Of a stretch of DNA of 64,000 nucleotides, positions 62,453 through 64,000 are shown in pieces; position 1 is the first letter of the stretch, and every line of letters begins with the position of its first letter. The DNA comes from Aphanothece sacrum FPU1 (lineage in GTDB: Bacteria; Cyanobacteriota; Cyanobacteriia; Cyanobacteriales; Microcystaceae). The stretch is taken from positions 806,001-870,000 of the forward strand of contig NZ_BDQK01000013.1 of NCBI RefSeq assembly GCF_003864295.1. The letters are read 5' to 3'. The position numbers were made by a program, and so were the translations under genes. The notes under the pieces are model-generated. The model saw only the letters and a list, made by a program, of their open reading frames with translations, was not told the origin of the DNA and did no database searches.

Positions 62453-63094
62453 ATGAGTCATCTTCATCTTATGAAAGAAAATACAGATAATTGGTTAGAG
62501 ATTGGCAAGATTGTGGCTGCACAGGGATTAAAAGGGGAATTAAAAGTAGTTCCTAGTACTGATTTTCCTGAAAGATTTGAACAACCTGGACAACGATGGT
62601 TACAACCGCTTAATAGTTCATCTCCTCAACCTGTTGGACTAATTAGCGGTCGATATGTTCCTGGAAAAGATATCTGTATTATTCGTTTGGAAGGAATAGA
62701 AACTAGAACGCAAGCAGAAGCATTAAAAGGGTATAAGTTATTAGTATTAAGTAGCGATCGCGTAAAATTAGAGAAAGATGAATATCATGTCTCAGAGTTA
62801 ATTAATTTGGAAGTTTATCATCAAAAAACGGGCGAATTAATTGGGATTGTGACTGACATTTTTGAATCGGGACATGATTTATTAGAAATTGAGTTAAATC
62901 GGTCTAAGGTTACTGTTGAAGTGATAGAAATTGAAGAGGTAGAAGAAGAAATTATTTCTAATAAAAAGAAAGAGAAAGTTAAGAAGAATAAAATATTAAT
63001 TCCCTTTGTTTATGATATTGTTCCGGTAGTTGACTTAGATAATAAGCGAATAGAAATTAATCCCCCTAAAGGGTTATTAGAATTAGTTGAATAA
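62453..63094 (+). CDS. rimM: Ribosome maturation factor RimM
   Basis: 213 residues. LEIGKIVAAQGLKGELKVVPSTDFPERFEQPGQRWL is the RimM N-terminal domain; the PRC-barrel half has YKLLVLSSDRVKLEKDEYHVSELINLEVYH and HDLLEIEL, followed by the final IPFVYDIVPVVDLDNKRIEINPPKGLLEL. A charged insert (about residues 160-185, EVIEIEEVEEE then KKKEKVKKNK) splits the PRC barrel. It assists 16S rRNA processing and 30S assembly. Confidence 0.95.
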   Translation: MSHLHLMKENTDNWLEIGKIVAAQGLKGELKVVPSTDFPERFEQPGQRWLQPLNSSSPQPVGLISGRYVPGKDICIIRLEGIETRTQAEALKGYKLLVLSSDRVKLEKDEYHVSELINLEVYHQKTGELIGIVTDIFESGHDLLEIELNRSKVTVEVIEIEEVEEEIISNKKKEKVKKNKILIPFVYDIVPVVDLDNKRIEINPPKGLLELVE

Positions 63095-63155
63095 GTATAT
63101 CATAAAAATTGATATTAATTAAGAGATTATTAATTAGAACATCTGGAGTTGTTAG

Positions 63156-64000
63156 ATGGAAAAACTTATCGTGCATGATTTTTTGATTTTAAAACATATT
63201 GAGCTTGATTTAACCAAGATCAATATTATTATTGGCAGACAAGCTGAAGGTAAAAGTATCTTAGGGAAACTGATATTTTTTTTTAAAGATTTTTTTATTA
63301 AGTATAGAGCTTCTCTTCTTAAGAATCAGACTAAAGTTCAGTTCAATAAGATTATTTTACAAGAATTTAAAAGCATTTTTACTGATTATTCTTGGCGATC
63401 AGAAAATTTTGAAATTACTTATCATTTGCATAATTATTGGATTAAAGTGACAACAGATAAATTATCAAATGGTCGCTTAAAATTAGGATTATACTATTCG
63501 GATGAGTTAGCTAAAGCACGGCGAAAAATGACTATCTCTTACCAAAAGAAAAAAGAAGAAGATAGCAGAAAATATTCAGTAGATGATGAATTTGATACTT
63601 TTGGGTATTTAGATGAGCTTTTAGAAAAAAATCTTTTTAATAGTAATAATATATTGGGATTTGAACAACCGTTTTTTATTCCTGCGGGAAGATCTTTTTA
63701 TGCTAATTTAGAGGAAAATATTTTTGCTTTTTTATCATCTAATATATCTATTGACTATTTTTTAAAGGAGTTTGGTCAGGATTATCAGTTTACTAAACAA
63801 ATTTACAGACAGAAAGATAATTTTGATAAAAATTATCTTTCTAAAATTAATGATATTGTTAGTCAAATAATTGTAGGAAACTATGTTCAAGAAGATGGTC
63901 AAGACTGGATTTATTCTCATAAAAATAGAAAAAAAATTAAAGTTTCTAATGCTTCTTCTGGTCAACAAGAGGCTTTACCAATGACCACTTTATTAGAAAT
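63156..64000 (+). CDS. AAA-family ATPase, RecF/OLD-like (3' truncated)
   Basis: 281 residues before the window ends; ATG 63156 preceded by GGAG at 8 nt. Walker A GRQAEGKS near residue 26-33 in IKHIELDLTKINIIIG-type context, then a coiled-coil-like KKKEEDSRKY stretch, FFIPAGRSFYANLEENIF (the A-R-S region of AAA-15-like ATPases) and SNASSGQQEALP (ABC-signature-like). The remainder is beyond the window. Such proteins occur in DNA repair and in defence systems; this one cannot be assigned without its C-terminus. Confidence 0.72.
   Translation, partial: MEKLIVHDFLILKHIELDLTKINIIIGRQAEGKSILGKLIFFFKDFFIKYRASLLKNQTKVQFNKIILQEFKSIFTDYSWRSENFEITYHLHNYWIKVTTDKLSNGRLKLGLYYSDELAKARRKMTISYQKKKEEDSRKYSVDDEFDTFGYLDELLEKNLFNSNNILGFEQPFFIPAGRSFYANLEENIFAFLSSNISIDYFLKEFGQDYQFTKQIYRQKDNFDKNYLSKINDIVSQIIVGNYVQEDGQDWIYSHKNRKKIKVSNASSGQQEALPMTTLLE

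Overview
The window looks like a chromosomal segment of an AT-rich cyanobacterium, most likely unicellular and of the Crocosphaera/Cyanothece/Rippkaea type. The evidence is many copies of the HIP1 octamer GCGATCGC, a four-ACT-domain aspartate kinase, and families that are cyanobacterial or strongly enriched there: COP23-like, DUF2301, DUF2949, Tab2/Atab2, DUF4168, cyanobacterial-type Hfq, ComFB, and many Uma2 and DUF29 genes. The species assignment is inference; no rRNA gene is present. No CRISPR array and no intact transposon were found.

Layout. 0-4.7 kb: the 3' part of a giant surface or secreted protein with near-identical 93-residue cadherin/Ig-like repeats and a C-terminal glycosidase-like domain. 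4.8-17.8 kb: mostly housekeeping genes (GT2-GtrA transferase, miaA, an SDR, a COP23-like secreted protein, an ECF sigma/anti-sigma pair, comFB, hfq, dapF) mixed with Uma2, DUF29 and antitoxin-like genes. 18-24.3 kb: a zinc alcohol dehydrogenase-like gene, an Rpn nuclease remnant, then a minus-strand block transcribed rplS, tRNA-Trp, secE, nusG, rplK, rplA, L10 leader, rplJ, rplL, closed by a strong terminator. 24.7-33.6 kb: two sensor histidine kinases (one coupled to an HExxH protein), lysC and an Sfp-type phosphopantetheinyl transferase. 33.7-39.9 kb: a dTDP-rhamnose/surface polysaccharide cluster (rfbD, sulfotransferase, nucleotidyltransferase, DUF6492, rfbB). 40-47.5 kb: sppA, aroH, an XPB-like helicase, an M20 amidohydrolase and a LOG protein.

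47.5-52.5 kb is the most unusual part. It is a compact minus-strand operon of a dynamin-like GTPase, a second TRAFAC-like GTPase, a membrane-anchored WD40 protein with an unrecognised N-terminal domain, and a Uma2 nuclease-fold protein whose start overlaps the WD40 stop. The make-up resembles GTPase-centred conflict (defence) systems. 52.8-64 kb holds gnd, decayed IS605/tnpB and IS1182-like remnants, argG, a DUF262-HEPN pair with overlapping ends (a likely toxin or defence module), a frameshifted DUF29 gene, a coupled Tab2/Ap4A-phosphorylase pair, rimM and a truncated AAA ATPase.

Throughout, intergenic regions carry short inverted-repeat elements (MITE-like), and several nuclease or transposase genes survive only as 3' fragments. 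This points to a genome with active mobile-element turnover.
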